Shown here one piece after another: positions 27,333-35,241 of a DNA stretch of 64,000 nt. The stretch spans positions 62,001 through 126,000 of the forward strand of contig JAGIAT010000013.1 in NCBI GenBank assembly GCA_017744715.1, given 5' to 3'. The DNA comes from Niabella sp. GTDB lineage: Bacteria > Bacteroidota > Bacteroidia > Chitinophagales > Chitinophagaceae. Made by a program: the position numbers and the translations under genes. Each line of letters opens with the position of its first letter. The first letter of the stretch is position 1. The notes beneath the pieces are model-generated. The model was not told the origin of the DNA, did no database searches, and saw only the letters and a list, made by a program, of their open reading frames with translations.

Positions 27333-27372
27333 CGGGCAGCAAACAAAGTGCAACGGATCGTTTCTCTCTCAT
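27325..27372 (-). CDS. Putative 15-residue leader peptide
   Basis: The short ORF reads MREKRSVALCLLPGV and stops inside an inverted repeat. It resembles the 24-residue ORF 72 bases upstream (shared pattern M-basic-x-K-x-x-V-A, then L-L near a Gly, and one Cys), and both share the DNA stretch CCGTTGCAC at the same codons. Similarity between the two is the only evidence for translation. It could also be a duplicated DNA or RNA element. Confidence 0.3.
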   Translation of the reverse strand: MREKRSVALCLLPGV

Positions 27373-27443
27373 GTATAATTGATCTTTTTGCCTTGATGAG
27401 TAATAAAATTTCATGCCAGGGGTGCGGAGAAAAGGGATTCTTT

Positions 27444-27518
27444 TCAGCTTTTTTTCAGCACGTGCCGGGCACAGATACCCAGCAGGAAATGACGTGCAAC
27501 GGGTTGTTTTGATTTCAT
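27444..27518 (-). CDS. Putative 24-residue leader peptide
   Basis: A short ORF beginning MKSKQPVARHFLLGIC and ending HVLKKS. It lies 40 bases after the ROK stop codon and shares its opening pattern and the DNA stretch CCGTTGCAC with the second short ORF. No Shine-Dalgarno is expected in this phylum, so start usage cannot be judged. Role unknown. Confidence 0.3.
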   Translation of the reverse strand: MKSKQPVARHFLLGICARHVLKKS

Positions 27519-27558
27519 GTGTGTGATGGTTTTGTTTTCGTGAATAATCGGGTTTCTA

Positions 27559-28785
27559 TCAGGGCACCTTTATACTGCGCCTGGGTTCTTTTATCTGGTC
27601 CGGATTTGCGGCAGACAAACTGTTTACTACCAGTGCCGCAGCGCCCATTGAATATGCTTTATATTTAAGTGTAGATACATCCAGTTCCACACCTTCCATC
27701 AGCCGCGGGATACTATAGGTATTTAACGCCTGCTGAATGGGAGCCATCAACAATTTTCCTACTTCCGAAGCCCGGCCGCTGAGCAGTACCAGCTCCGGAT
27801 TGATGATATGCACCAGTATGGCAAGGGCCTTTCCGATCTTAAAAGCCATATCCGATAATAATTCAATACAGAGCTGATCTCCCTGGGCCGCCAGTTGCAT
27901 CACGGCGTAGGCCACTTCTTCCACCGCGGATGTGGCAATCTTAAGGTGTTCCAGTTTGCCTTCACCGATCAGCGCCAGTGCTTTTTCGGCCACCACTCTT
28001 AAAGAAGCTTCGGTTTCCAGGCAACCCCGTTTACCACATTCGCATAAGATCTGATTATCGGAAATAGGTATATGACTCAATTCTCCGGCATAGCCCGCAT
28101 GGCCGCGGAAGAGCTTTCCATCTACAATCATACCCAGCCCTATGCCCCAGCTGATATTAATGACCATCACATCGGTCTTTCCGCGGGCGATGCCAAATTT
28201 AGATTCGCCCAGGGCAATGGTGCTTGAGTCGTTATCGATAAAAACGGGCATCTGGAACACCTGTGCTAAATGATCGCGAAGGCTGAGTGTATTTTTTGTA
28301 AAAACATAAGACTGGTTAATGCCCTTTTTAATATTTATAAATCCCGGCATACCCAATCCCATTCCAAGGAACTGATCGCGCGGGATGCCTGAATGTTCCA
28401 GCGTGGCGGTGATGGCGGCGGTAAGGGAGTGGAGGGCCTCGCCGTTGTTGAGCAGCTTCAATTCAGAACGCTGTGTATAAACAGCGTTATTCTGTCCCGC
28501 GTCCAGTACGGAAACCGTAGTATAGAGCTGGTCCATCGCCACAGAAAGGATATAAGTGGTTTCGGGCTTTAACCGGTAAAGCAGGGCTTTTCGTCCGCCG
28601 GTAGAATCGGCATGCCCGTCAATGATCACTATTCCGTCCTGCTTCATTTCGGAAAGCGCCTTTGCCACTAACGGTACGCTTTTATCCAACAATACACTTA
28701 AATCGCTGCAGGTCAGCGCTTTTTCGTAATATAATTTTTCAAAAATACTACGCTTTAATTTGCTGTATAAGGCTACCTTATGCAA
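27559..28785 (-). CDS. ROK-family transcriptional regulator
   Basis: A 408-residue NagC/XylR-type protein. Residues 1-70 form a winged helix-turn-helix (LTCSDLSVLLDKSVPLVAKALSEMKQDGIV). Residues 78-395 form a sugar-kinase-like ROK domain with GLGMPGFI, FIDNDSSTIALGE and the zinc-binding region around GELSHIP and CECGKRGCLE (Cys248, Cys250, Cys255). Such proteins repress sugar genes and release DNA on binding a sugar. The start codon appears to be TTG at 28785; no upstream in-frame ATG is seen and the first Met inside is too late. It probably controls the SusC/SusD pair downstream. Confidence 0.9.
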   Translation of the reverse strand: MHKVALYSKLKRSIFEKLYYEKALTCSDLSVLLDKSVPLVAKALSEMKQDGIVIIDGHADSTGGRKALLYRLKPETTYILSVAMDQLYTTVSVLDAGQNNAVYTQRSELKLLNNGEALHSLTAAITATLEHSGIPRDQFLGMGLGMPGFINIKKGINQSYVFTKNTLSLRDHLAQVFQMPVFIDNDSSTIALGESKFGIARGKTDVMVINISWGIGLGMIVDGKLFRGHAGYAGELSHIPISDNQILCECGKRGCLETEASLRVVAEKALALIGEGKLEHLKIATSAVEEVAYAVMQLAAQGDQLCIELLSDMAFKIGKALAILVHIINPELVLLSGRASEVGKLLMAPIQQALNTYSIPRLMEGVELDVSTLKYKAYSMGAAALVVNSLSAANPDQIKEPRRSIKVP

Positions 28786-28934
28786 GTAATCGGATTATTC
28801 AGTCCTAAGATAATAAATAGTTCACAATACTTAAAAAAAAGTTTTAAAAAGTTTTGGGTAAGAATTGATGAACTTTGGCTAACATTTTAAAGAAGTGGAT
28901 CTGTAAGTAGCTAACTCGTTTACTAACAATTGGC

Positions 28935-28942
28935 TACATTTG
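28935..28942 (+). promoter_or_regulatory. -7 box of the glnS promoter
   Basis: TACATTTG fits TAnnTTTG and lies 21 bases before the glnS ATG, giving a short leader. No clear -33 element was seen. Confidence 0.55.
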
Positions 28943-28963
28943 TAGATAGAACTGATTATTTTT

Positions 28964-30634
28964 ATGACAGAAGATTATAAAGCGGAAGAAAAAAAGAGCC
29001 TGAATTTCCTGGAAGAGATCGTAGAAGCCGATCTGGCCGCCGGAAAATATAAAACCATCATGACCCGGTTTCCCCCGGAACCCAACGGGTACCTGCACAT
29101 CGGGCATGCCAGCAGTATTTGCCTGAATTTTGGATTGAGCCTGAAATATGGAGGGGGAACCAACCTCCGTTTTGATGATACCAACCCGGTAACGGAGGAC
29201 ACAGAGTATGTGGAGGGAATAAAAAAAGACATTCAATGGCTGGGCTTTGAATGGGCCAACGAATTGTATGCTTCCGATTATTTTGAGCAGCTGTATACCT
29301 ATGCCGTAACGCTGATTGAAAAAGGACTGGCTTATGTAGACGACAGTACCAGCGAGGAAATCGCCGAACAAAAAGGAACGCCTACCCAGCCCGGGCGCAG
29401 AAATATTTATGCAGACCGTACCGTAGCGGAAAACCTGCAGCTGTTTGAAGCCATGCGCAACGGTCAATACCAGGACGGGGAGAAAGTGCTGCGTGCCCGG
29501 ATCGATATGAGTTCGCCCAACATGATCATGCGCGATCCCATTTTATACCGGATCAAACATGCCCATCATCACCGTACCGGCGATCAGTGGTCCATTTATC
29601 CGATGTATGATTTTGCTCATGGTCAAAGTGATTCGATCGAGCATATTACCCATTCCATATGCACGATGGAGTTTGTGCCCCACCGGGAAGTATATAACTG
29701 GCTCATTGAAAAGCTGGAGATCTATCCTTCGCGTCAATATGAATTTGCGCGCAGGAACCTGAGTCATACACTTACCAGTAAACGGAAACTGTTGCAGCTG
29801 GTAACTGAAAAATATGTTTCGGGTTGGGATGATCCGCGGATGCCTACCATTGCCGGCCTGCGCCGGCGGGGCTATACGCCCGAAAGCATCCGGGACTATT
29901 GCGAACGCATAGGTGTTGGAAAACGGGATAATCTGATCGATGCCGGGGTGCTGGAGTTTTGCGCCCGGGAACATCTCAATAAAATTGCCTTACGCCGCAT
30001 GGTGGTATTTGACCCGCTGAAAGTGGTCATCACCAACTATGAAGGAGCGGGAGAATGGCTGGCTTCTGAAAACAATCCCGAAGATCCGGATGGAGGCACC
30101 CGCAATATTTCCTTTAGCAAAGAACTGTTCATTGAGCGCGAAGATTTTATGGAAGATGCACCAAAAAAATATTTCCGTCTGGCGCCGGGCAAACAGGTAC
30201 GGCTGAAAAGTGCGTACATCATCCAGTGCGATGAAGTCATAAAAGACGCGGATGGTCAAATTACCCAGCTGAATTGTTCGTATTTCCCCAACAGTAAAAG
30301 CGGGGAAGATACCTCCGGTATTCATGTAAAGGGCACGCTGCATTGGGTAAATGCCCGGGATTGTTTCCCGGTTCAGGTGCGCGAATATGACCGTTTGTTT
30401 ACGGTGGAAGACCCCGGAAATGCCGAGGGCAATTTTACCGATTATATCAACGAGCATTCCTTAAAAGTTGTTGAAAATGCGCTGGCAGAAGCTGCGTTAA
30501 AGGAGGCAGGCGTGAATGAACGCTTCCAGTTTCTGAGAAAGGGCTATTTTACCCTGGATCCGGACAGCACGCCGGAGCAGCTGATCTTCAACCGTACCGT
30601 TACGTTAAAAGACAGCTGGGCCAAGGCGAAGTAG
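28964..30634 (+). CDS. glnS: Glutaminyl-tRNA synthetase
   Basis: A 556-residue cytoplasmic class I aminoacyl-tRNA synthetase that charges tRNA-Gln. The HIGH region PPEPNGYLHIGHA lies at residues 37-49, and the KMSKS equivalent is TSKRK at 271-275. The acceptor-binding and anticodon-binding regions are recognisable, the latter with TRNISFSKELFIEREDF, YFRLAPGKQVRLKSAY and the beta-barrel ending FNRTVTLKDSWAK. The length matches bacterial GlnRS. It stands alone between the ROK gene (divergent) and a small membrane-protein gene (convergent). The -7 box TACATTTG lies just upstream. Confidence 0.97.
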   Translation: MTEDYKAEEKKSLNFLEEIVEADLAAGKYKTIMTRFPPEPNGYLHIGHASSICLNFGLSLKYGGGTNLRFDDTNPVTEDTEYVEGIKKDIQWLGFEWANELYASDYFEQLYTYAVTLIEKGLAYVDDSTSEEIAEQKGTPTQPGRRNIYADRTVAENLQLFEAMRNGQYQDGEKVLRARIDMSSPNMIMRDPILYRIKHAHHHRTGDQWSIYPMYDFAHGQSDSIEHITHSICTMEFVPHREVYNWLIEKLEIYPSRQYEFARRNLSHTLTSKRKLLQLVTEKYVSGWDDPRMPTIAGLRRRGYTPESIRDYCERIGVGKRDNLIDAGVLEFCAREHLNKIALRRMVVFDPLKVVITNYEGAGEWLASENNPEDPDGGTRNISFSKELFIEREDFMEDAPKKYFRLAPGKQVRLKSAYIIQCDEVIKDADGQITQLNCSYFPNSKSGEDTSGIHVKGTLHWVNARDCFPVQVREYDRLFTVEDPGNAEGNFTDYINEHSLKVVENALAEAALKEAGVNERFQFLRKGYFTLDPDSTPEQLIFNRTVTLKDSWAKAK

Positions 30635-30647
30635 CGACAGTTTTCAG

Positions 30648-30745
30648 TTGTCAGTTTTTAGTTTTCAGTAATCAGCCATTCGTTATCAGTTTTCAGTTAT
30701 TGACCATTAGCTTTTAGCTGATAACGGATGGCTGACGACTAACAG
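30648..30745. repeat. Degenerate CAGTTTTCAGTTATCAG-type repeat
   Basis: A stretch of short near-repeats (CAGTTTTCAGT, ATCAGTTTTCAGTTAT, then AGCTGATAACGGATGGCTGA in the opposite sense) fills the gap after glnS. The same family recurs at 58251-58400 and 60308-60358. Confidence 0.6.
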
Positions 30746-30760
30746 GTGGTAACAGAGCGC

Positions 30761-31072
30761 TTAGTGGATGACATTAAACACAAACAAAAGCGTAACCACA
30801 AACAACAAACCGAGTCCTGCAAGAAATACATAATCGGCGAAGGTTTCCAACTTATTGCTTCGGGTACCTGATGCGCGCATCGAAAGAAATGACAGGATAC
30901 AGCTGGTCATAAAGAAAAGAATGGCAACGGCTGCCACCTCATCTACTACTGTGCGTTCTCCTCTGTTACCAAAGATCCGCAAAGAAGTAATCAGGATAAA
31001 GCAGATCCCCGTAAGGTTAGAAGCGGCGTTGAGAATATGTGGCGACTTTTGATGCTCCGGCTTCATGTTCAT
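30761..31072 (-). CDS. Small hypothetical membrane protein
   Basis: A 103-residue protein with three predicted membrane helices (ASNLTGICFILITSLRIF, VAAVAILFFMTSCILSFLS, YVFLAGLGLLFVVTLLFVF) separated by short polar loops, RASGTRSNKLETFAD being the longest. The N-terminus (MNMKPEHQKSPHIL) should be cytoplasmic. It is convergent with glnS and divergent from the Asp-Gly peptide gene. I do not recognise a function. Confidence 0.7.
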   Translation of the reverse strand: MNMKPEHQKSPHILNAASNLTGICFILITSLRIFGNRGERTVVDEVAAVAILFFMTSCILSFLSMRASGTRSNKLETFADYVFLAGLGLLFVVTLLFVFNVIH

Positions 31073-31201
31073 TTACAATAAGAACCGTTAAGGTACTTAA
31101 AAAACAAAACCGTAGTACCGCCTGTAAGGGATAGCATTCCATTTTATAAAAAATTTAAGGCAGGCAGGATGCCGCTTTCGGTACACGCATTAATGAACTA
31201 T

Positions 31202-31209
31202 TAAATTTG
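31202..31209 (+). promoter_or_regulatory. -7 box of the Asp-Gly peptide gene
   Basis: TAAATTTG fits TAnnTTTG and lies 79 bases before the ATG at 31289. A TTTC at 31176-31179 could serve as a weak -33 element. Confidence 0.5.
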
Positions 31210-31288
31210 CGGGGGGAAACGGGCGGTTTAAAAAAAAAATCATAACTTACTATTGTAAACGATTTCTAAACTTCTTAAACTTTAATTT

Positions 31289-31498
31289 ATGGAACTGAAC
31301 GAATTTTTATTAAATGAAGATGAGCTGCATGTAACGCGCGCTACGGAGCAGGAATATTCGGAAATGGATGGTGATGGTGCAGACGGCGATGGCAGTGATG
31401 GCGATGGCTCTGATGCATCGGACGGTGATGGCGGGGCAGACGGCGACGGTGGTGCAGATGGCGATGGCAGCGATGCAGACGGATCGGATAACGCCTGA
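31289..31498 (+). CDS. Asp-Gly repeat peptide, putative modified-peptide precursor
   Basis: A 69-residue peptide in two parts. Residues 1-26 (MELNEFLLNEDELHVTRATE, then QEYSEM) look like an amphipathic leader. Residues 27-69 consist almost only of Asp, Gly, Ser and Ala, arranged as DGDG blocks joined by Ala, Ser or Gly (DGDGADGDGSDGDG and so on), with 16 Asp in 43 residues. Codons for Asp and Gly vary from block to block (GAT/GAC, GGT/GGC/GGG), so the pattern seems kept at protein level. It has no export signal. A terminator follows, then a JmjC oxygenase and a Suc_Fer-like protein. I infer that the tail is a core peptide modified on Asp. A calcium-binding acidic peptide is the main alternative. 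Confidence 0.65.
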   Translation: MELNEFLLNEDELHVTRATEQEYSEMDGDGADGDGSDGDGSDASDGDGGADGDGGADGDGSDADGSDNA

Positions 31499-31516
31499 TT
31501 CAAATGAATGTATTGA

Positions 31517-31551
31517 AAAGCTGCGGCATCTGATATGCTGCGGCTTTTTTT
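31517..31551 (+). terminator. Terminator between the peptide and oxygenase genes
   Basis: A 13-bp stem (31517-31529 with 31535-31547, two G-U pairs in RNA) has a 5-base loop and ends in seven T residues. It lies inside the cluster, so the peptide mRNA should be more abundant than that of the enzymes, as is common for precursor-peptide genes. Confidence 0.85.
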
Positions 31552-31582
31552 ATTATCTTGTATCATAAAACCTTTTCCCTAT

Positions 31583-32770
31583 ATGACCGCTTTTTTTGAT
31601 AACATCATCGCTCCCTGTTCAGTTGAAGCCTTTTTCAATACCTACCACGAAAAAAAGATCCTGTATATCCCGCGCAATGATGCGCGCTACTATGAATCCG
31701 TGCTAACCAGCCGGGAACTGTCGGCTTTTCTGGACCGGCAGGATATCTTTTATCCTTCGCTGCGTATGGTAAAGAACGGAAAGGAGCTCCCTTCGGGTGA
31801 ATACACGCTAAAGGGAGTACCCATCGGGCATCATAAAAAAGATGGGATCATTCATACAGAGAAAGCATTTGCATTGTTTAACGACGGGGCTACCATGGTG
31901 GTACAGGCAGGGCAGCGGTATTTTGATCACCTGTCTGCCTGTTGTATGGAGTTGTCCAGGAAGTTCAATGCACCGGTGCAGGCCAACCTGTATATTACGC
32001 CAAACCGCTCCCAGGGCTTTAACCCGCACTGGGATACGCACGATGTATTTGTATTGCAGATAGCGGGTACCAAAACCTGGCATCTGTATGGCTTCGAAAA
32101 GGAGCTGCCTACAAAGAACCAGGGTTTTGTAAGCAAGGGTTACAGCAAAGAGCCGGAGCAAACCCTGCAGCTAAGTCCGGGTGATTTTTTATATGTGCCC
32201 CGCGGCTATGTGCATGATGCGGTGGCCGATGATGGTATTTCGGCGCATATAACCGTAGGGATCCTGTCGTTTACCTGGATCCGGTATTTTTCGGAGCTGC
32301 TCACACAACTGGAAAATGAAAAAGCATTCCGGGAGGCCATCCCTTTTTGGCGCAGCGATCTTGATGCGGCTATCGGGGAAAAGACCGGTTTGTTAAAAGA
32401 ATTGCTGGAGCGGTTGTCCGCGGAAAATGCACTGGATAAGCTCAACAGCCAGTATCAGAAAATGCAGCCGCAACAGGTGCATGGATATTTTGACGGGTTG
32501 CTGAACCTGGATCAGCTGCAGCCGGATACGGTATTAACGCTTAACCGCAATGTGTTCTTTGAATGGGGCAGCGCAGATGGGCAGTGTTTTGTAAAATGCT
32601 TTGGTAAAACCATTTCATTTACAGATGCATTAAAGCCGGTAATTGATCATATATTTGATACGGAAAAGTTTACCGTGGCCGATCTGCCCGGTGATCAGCC
32701 TGAAGCCACAAAGATGGCTGCGGTTGCCCGGTTGATAAAGGAAGGGGTAATCTACCGTGCTATTTTATAA
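31583..32770 (+). CDS. JmjC/cupin_4 Fe(II)/2-oxoglutarate oxygenase (RoxA-like)
   Basis: A 395-residue protein of the cupin_4 group that includes bacterial ribosomal oxygenase RoxA/YcfD and human MINA/NO66, which hydroxylate protein side chains. Iron ligands are visible as His149-x-Asp151 in FNPHWDTHD and His211 in VPRGYVHDA. Lys164 in GTKTWHLY is placed to bind 2-oxoglutarate. A C-terminal winged-helix-like part (about 290-395) fits the family. The start at 31583 (MTAFFDN) is used; an earlier in-frame codon at 31535 lies in the terminator. The gene follows the Asp-Gly peptide and precedes a ferredoxin-like gene by 18 bases. The peptide is the obvious substrate candidate, though a ribosomal protein remains possible. 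Confidence 0.88.
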   Translation: MTAFFDNIIAPCSVEAFFNTYHEKKILYIPRNDARYYESVLTSRELSAFLDRQDIFYPSLRMVKNGKELPSGEYTLKGVPIGHHKKDGIIHTEKAFALFNDGATMVVQAGQRYFDHLSACCMELSRKFNAPVQANLYITPNRSQGFNPHWDTHDVFVLQIAGTKTWHLYGFEKELPTKNQGFVSKGYSKEPEQTLQLSPGDFLYVPRGYVHDAVADDGISAHITVGILSFTWIRYFSELLTQLENEKAFREAIPFWRSDLDAAIGEKTGLLKELLERLSAENALDKLNSQYQKMQPQQVHGYFDGLLNLDQLQPDTVLTLNRNVFFEWGSADGQCFVKCFGKTISFTDALKPVIDHIFDTEKFTVADLPGDQPEATKMAAVARLIKEGVIYRAIL

Positions 32771-32788
32771 CATTATTAAACGTTATCA

Positions 32789-33682
32789 TTGAATAATACA
32801 GGCACCCGGCACGTTTTTTTTTGCAGCGCGGCATCGCGGTATTTTAAAGAGGATATGCATGGGTCCGCTGCAAACTATAACGGGTTTATCCTGCTGGAGC
32901 ACAGCGATCCGTTTCCTGAAAAAGTAACCCAGGCACATTTTGATCCGCTGTTTATCGCGGGCCTTCAGGAGCTGGCCAAACAAAAAAAGGCAAAGCTCCT
33001 GCTGATCCGTAACCGTAAAACAGGATTTAAAACCTGCCGGCTGATCTATGTGGATTGTATCCGCAACCGGTACCTGACCCTGCATTCAACACCCGCCGAT
33101 GTGGCCGCCATCCGGCTGGAATATTACATCAATAATCCGCATGCGATCTGGGAAACAGAGCCTTTCTACATCGTTTGTACCAATGGTAAGAAAGACAAAT
33201 GCTGCGCGAAATTCGGGTTTCCCGTGTTTAAATTTATTGAGAATCACGATAAGGCGGTTACGGTTTTTGAAAGTACCCATGTAGGTGGCGACCGTTTTGC
33301 CGCCAATGCGGTTTGCCTGCCACGAGGAATCTATTACGGACGGGTAATGGTGGAGGATGTAGATGCAATCCTGGAGGCTACGGAACAGGAGCAGATCTAC
33401 TATCCCAATTACCGCGGCCTTTCTACGCGGTCTTTTCTGTACCAGTCGGTAGAGTGCTACCTTCGGGAGCGGCTGGAGCATTTTTCTATGGATTTCGATT
33501 TTACCATTGACCGGCACGAAGAAACGGGTGCCGTTATAAACGTTACGGCTGTTGTGGCCGGCCGGTCTTACCATCTAACCCTTCGCAAGGAAGTGGTTCC
33601 GTATCCCTATTATCTAACCTGTAAAGCGCAGAAGCCGGGAAACATCACAAAATATTTACTGGAAAACTTTACCGGTATATAG
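32789..33682 (+). CDS. Sucrase/ferredoxin-like (Suc_Fer) protein
   Basis: A 297-residue protein of the sucrase/ferredoxin-like family, a thioredoxin-fold [2Fe-2S] group with poorly known roles. The two family signatures are present: CTNGKKDKCCAKFG (Cys130, Cys138, Cys139) and STHVGGDRFAANAV followed by LPRGIYYGRV (about 162-186). The start codon is TTG at 32789, 18 bases after the oxygenase stop, so the two are probably co-translated from one mRNA. It could supply electrons to keep the oxygenase iron reduced or catalyse a second step on the peptide; both are inference. The C-terminal 90 residues are not recognised. Confidence 0.8.
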   Translation: MNNTGTRHVFFCSAASRYFKEDMHGSAANYNGFILLEHSDPFPEKVTQAHFDPLFIAGLQELAKQKKAKLLLIRNRKTGFKTCRLIYVDCIRNRYLTLHSTPADVAAIRLEYYINNPHAIWETEPFYIVCTNGKKDKCCAKFGFPVFKFIENHDKAVTVFESTHVGGDRFAANAVCLPRGIYYGRVMVEDVDAILEATEQEQIYYPNYRGLSTRSFLYQSVECYLRERLEHFSMDFDFTIDRHEETGAVINVTAVVAGRSYHLTLRKEVVPYPYYLTCKAQKPGNITKYLLENFTGI

Positions 33683-33705
33683 CCCCGCAGCAGTGTGGTG
33701 GCACG

Positions 33706-34194
33706 TCATTTCAGTTGTGTTAACAGGAAGGCTTTCAGTTCCCGGAAATGATGGAGCGTTTCTTTTTCTATATCGTACTGTTCGTCTTCTGTTTTGCCAT
33801 GTCCTAAAGAACGCAGGTAAAAAAGGCGGTCTGCCTTAAAATATGACGTGGCGCTCCATACATGCACGTCATCGCGGTTGCCGTTTACCAGTAATAATGC
33901 GCTTTCATAGGCCCTGGTCAGGGCTCCGTTGCTGAGGTAGTATTGATATTTATTTTCAAGGATATGGTTACCGGGTATTTTTTCCGACCACTGTTTTTCA
34001 ATTTTGAATAACCGTTTTTTATATAACCAGTAACGGTAGGTAACCCCTTTCTGTTTGATAATATGTTGGGTGCGTGCCGGGCTTTTTTCAATGCGGGCAA
34101 TTGCATCTTCCACCCGGTTCCTGTAAGCAGTATCGAGCTGGGCATGCAGGGGCAACCCAATAAGACAAAACAGGAACAGCAGGAACCATTTCAT
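33706..34194 (-). CDS. Hypothetical exported protein
   Basis: A 162-residue protein with a clear signal peptide (MKWFLLFLFCLIGLPLHAQ). The start at 34194 is chosen over upstream in-frame codons because it places the signal at the N-terminus. The mature part is basic and Tyr-rich (GVTYRYWLYKKRLFKIEKQW) with helical stretches toward the end (LHHFRELKAFLLTQ). No family recognised. It is convergent with the Suc_Fer-like gene and downstream of the MarR-GNAT gene on the same strand, separated by 81 bases. Confidence 0.65.
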   Translation of the reverse strand: MKWFLLFLFCLIGLPLHAQLDTAYRNRVEDAIARIEKSPARTQHIIKQKGVTYRYWLYKKRLFKIEKQWSEKIPGNHILENKYQYYLSNGALTRAYESALLLVNGNRDDVHVWSATSYFKADRLFYLRSLGHGKTEDEQYDIEKETLHHFRELKAFLLTQLK

Positions 34195-34275
34195 ATGCAT
34201 TATTAAAGCGTAAATATACGTTAGGCTGAGCGTGGCGGAAATAACAGCATCGCCGGAACGCACAGCGCATCATTC

Positions 34276-35232
34276 TCAGAGATCGAGTGCCATCTGTATG
34301 TTTGCCCGCTTATAGGGGCTTGGGCGATTATTGATCTTTTTAAATCCGAGTTTGTAGTAGAGACTGATGGCGGCCTTTAAACGGGTATTGCTTTCCAGGT
34401 ACAGCCTGGAGGCGCCCAGTTCTTTTGCCTTCTGGATGATGGCATCTGCCAGCAGTTTCCCGATATTCTTTCCCTGTGCTTCGGGGGCAACGGCCATTTT
34501 AGCCATTTCGTAATCATAATCGGGGTCGTCCATTTTAATGAGCGCACATACACCCACCGGCTTTTGTTCGTATAAGGCTACCAGGATATGGCCGCCTTTG
34601 TTTAGGATATACTTATCGGGATGATTTAACGCACGGATATCTGTTTCCTCCATTTCAAAATATTGCGAGATCCAGGCTTCGTTCAGCGTACGGAATACCG
34701 TTTTGTATTTCGGTTCATAATGCACGATCTGCACCTGGCTGCTTTCCCGGATCTTTTTCTGCTGCAGTACGCGACGGGAGAGGGGTTGCTGTTCCAGCAG
34801 GAATTCCCATTCCTCAATGGCTTCCCACAGGTCGTGTGTGGCTTCGCGGATCAGTTCTTCTACCGCATTGTGTACGTCGGCGCATTGTTCAAGCACCCGG
34901 GGCACAAGCGCTTTTCCCTTGGCAGATAAGGCCACGCGGTTCTGGCGCTTGTCGCCCGATTTTTTATTTTCAGTGATCAGGCCCTTTGCGGTCATCTCCC
35001 GGATGATGCGGCTTACCGACGGCTGCGAATGCCCGATTTCCTGGGCGATCTCCGTGATTGTTTTTTCTTCGCTTTGCGAAAGCATATAAAAAACGGGGAA
35101 CCATTTGGCCCTGACCGGGATGCGGTTTTGCTCATAGATTTTTTCGGCTTCTTCCGTAAACAGGGCCGATAGCATCCGGAGCCGGCTTCCCAGGGCCATT
35201 TTACCGGTACGGGTATAAAATATTTTTTCCAT
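34276..35232 (-). CDS. MarR-GNAT fusion: regulator plus N-acetyltransferase
   Basis: A 318-residue two-domain protein. Residues 1-150 are a MarR-type winged helix (TITEIAQEIGHSQPSVSRII at about 58-77, wing near SGDKRQNRVAL). Residues 165-318 are a GNAT acetyltransferase with the acetyl-CoA loop MAVAPEAQGKNIGKLL (about 246-261) and RLYLESNTRLKAAISLYYKL. The family is known, but its acetyl acceptors are mostly not. A palindrome lies across the predicted transcription start and a perfect -7 box precedes it, so it probably represses itself. Its small-molecule ligand or acetylation target cannot be told. Confidence 0.9.
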   Translation of the reverse strand: MEKIFYTRTGKMALGSRLRMLSALFTEEAEKIYEQNRIPVRAKWFPVFYMLSQSEEKTITEIAQEIGHSQPSVSRIIREMTAKGLITENKKSGDKRQNRVALSAKGKALVPRVLEQCADVHNAVEELIREATHDLWEAIEEWEFLLEQQPLSRRVLQQKKIRESSQVQIVHYEPKYKTVFRTLNEAWISQYFEMEETDIRALNHPDKYILNKGGHILVALYEQKPVGVCALIKMDDPDYDYEMAKMAVAPEAQGKNIGKLLADAIIQKAKELGASRLYLESNTRLKAAISLYYKLGFKKINNRPSPYKRANIQMALDL

Positions 35233-35241
35233 ACTTAATTA

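Larger units (their letters stand above)
27107..27558 (-). promoter_or_regulatory. Long leader between the ROK gene and SusC
   Basis: This 452-base stretch has no ordinary gene. Reading leftward it holds two related short ORFs (27444-27518 and 27325-27372), an inverted repeat at 27313-27332 and a smaller one (CCCTGA-ACG-TCAGGG, 27285-27299). The layout suggests a leader with translational or hairpin control of SusC. No known riboswitch was recognised. Confidence 0.4.

Noticed and set aside
31254..31266. GTAAACGATTTC near the Asp-Gly peptide promoter as a sixth operator
   Set aside because: Three mismatches to the 12-bp core break the symmetry, and the GCT flank is missing.
31282..31566. Minus-strand Ser/Pro-rich ORF opposite the Asp-Gly peptide
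   Set aside because: Mirror of the Asp-Gly repeat in another frame; the plus-strand gene has a promoter, terminator and partner genes.
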